From Lachnospiraceae bacterium (lineage in GTDB: Bacteria > Bacillota > Clostridia > Lachnospirales > Lachnospiraceae): a DNA stretch of 5,663 nt. The translations under genes and the position numbers were made by a program. The stretch spans positions 1 through 5,663 of the forward strand of contig JAFSWJ010000123.1 in NCBI GenBank assembly GCA_017444545.1, written 5' to 3'. Shown in pieces: positions 5,533-5,663 of the stretch. The notes under the pieces are model-generated. The model searched no databases. It was not told the origin of the DNA and was given only the letters and a program-made list of their open reading frames with translations. Positions within the stretch are counted from its first letter, which is position 1. The number at the start of each line of letters is the position of its first letter.

Positions 5533-5663
5533 ATGGATCAGGACAGGGCAAGAAACAAAACGATAATAAAAGCCGGAATTGCAGGCATCGCCGTAAATGT
5601 GATCCTGTCGGCCGCAAAAGCACTGATCGGTCTTTTGAGCGGATCCATCGCGATCATACTCGA
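5533..5663 (+). CDS. Cation diffusion facilitator (CDF) family transporter, N-terminal part
   Basis: The first 43 residues are visible; the gene continues beyond the right edge. It begins MDQDRARNKTIIKAGIAGIA and continues through a hydrophobic helix to ALIGLLSGSIAIIL. The N-x-T-I-I-x-A-G-I-x-G-I-x-x-N-V start and the G-L-L-S-G-S-I-A-I-I-L block, just before the expected first metal-site Asp, are characteristic of CDF exporters of Zn2+, Mn2+ or Fe2+ in the cytoplasmic membrane. The metal-binding residues and the cytosolic C-terminal domain are outside the window, so the metal is unknown. The start has only a weak GGGA site about seven bases upstream. An in-frame stop at 5500-5502 with no ATG, GTG or TTG in between leaves no better start. 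It is divergent from the salvage operon and probably functionally separate. Confidence 0.85.
   Translation, partial: MDQDRARNKTIIKAGIAGIAVNVILSAAKALIGLLSGSIAIIL

Overview
The window looks like part of a Clostridia chromosome, most likely from a Lachnospiraceae-type bacterium. That placement rests on gene content, on the feel of the protein sequences (a membrane-anchored MutS-family ATPase, a trimeric purine nucleoside phosphorylase, a cation diffusion facilitator) and on good GAGG/AGGA-type ribosome sites. It is an inference, not a measured assignment. The DNA is densely coding and roughly balanced in base composition. No RNA gene, CRISPR array, insertion sequence or rho-independent terminator was found.

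Almost everything lies on the minus strand as one tight gene run, read from right to left. It starts with a small acidic-tailed protein of unknown function (5061-5408). Next come a purine nucleoside phosphorylase (4247-5068), S-methyl-5-thioribose-1-phosphate isomerase MtnA (3185-4240), an MTA/SAH-deaminase-type amidohydrolase (1920-3188) and a membrane-anchored MutS-family ATPase (198-1883). The run ends with the start of an ion-channel gene that leaves the window at its left edge (1-213). Junctions are overlaps of 8, 4 and 16 bp or gaps of 6 and 36 bp, so one operon is likely. A sigma-A-like promoter (TTGATA, 17 bp, TAGAAT) sits before the first gene. At the right edge the beginning of a cation diffusion facilitator transporter points the other way (5533-5663), and its putative promoter overlaps the operon promoter.

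The three central enzymes fit together as a salvage route for 5'-methylthioadenosine (MTA), the by-product of polyamine synthesis and radical SAM chemistry. The deaminase would convert MTA to 5'-methylthioinosine, the phosphorylase would split that to hypoxanthine and 5-methylthioribose-1-phosphate, and MtnA would isomerise the sugar to methylthioribulose-1-phosphate. No MTA phosphorylase, MTA nucleosidase or MtnK is needed or present here. The phosphorylase keeps the Glu/Asn pair typical of 6-oxopurine enzymes. It has Gly at the position where ordinary PNPs carry the His that contacts the ribose 5'-hydroxyl, which is what a methylthioinosine phosphorylase might need. This is the most interesting observation in the window. 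The steps after methylthioribulose-1-phosphate are not encoded here.
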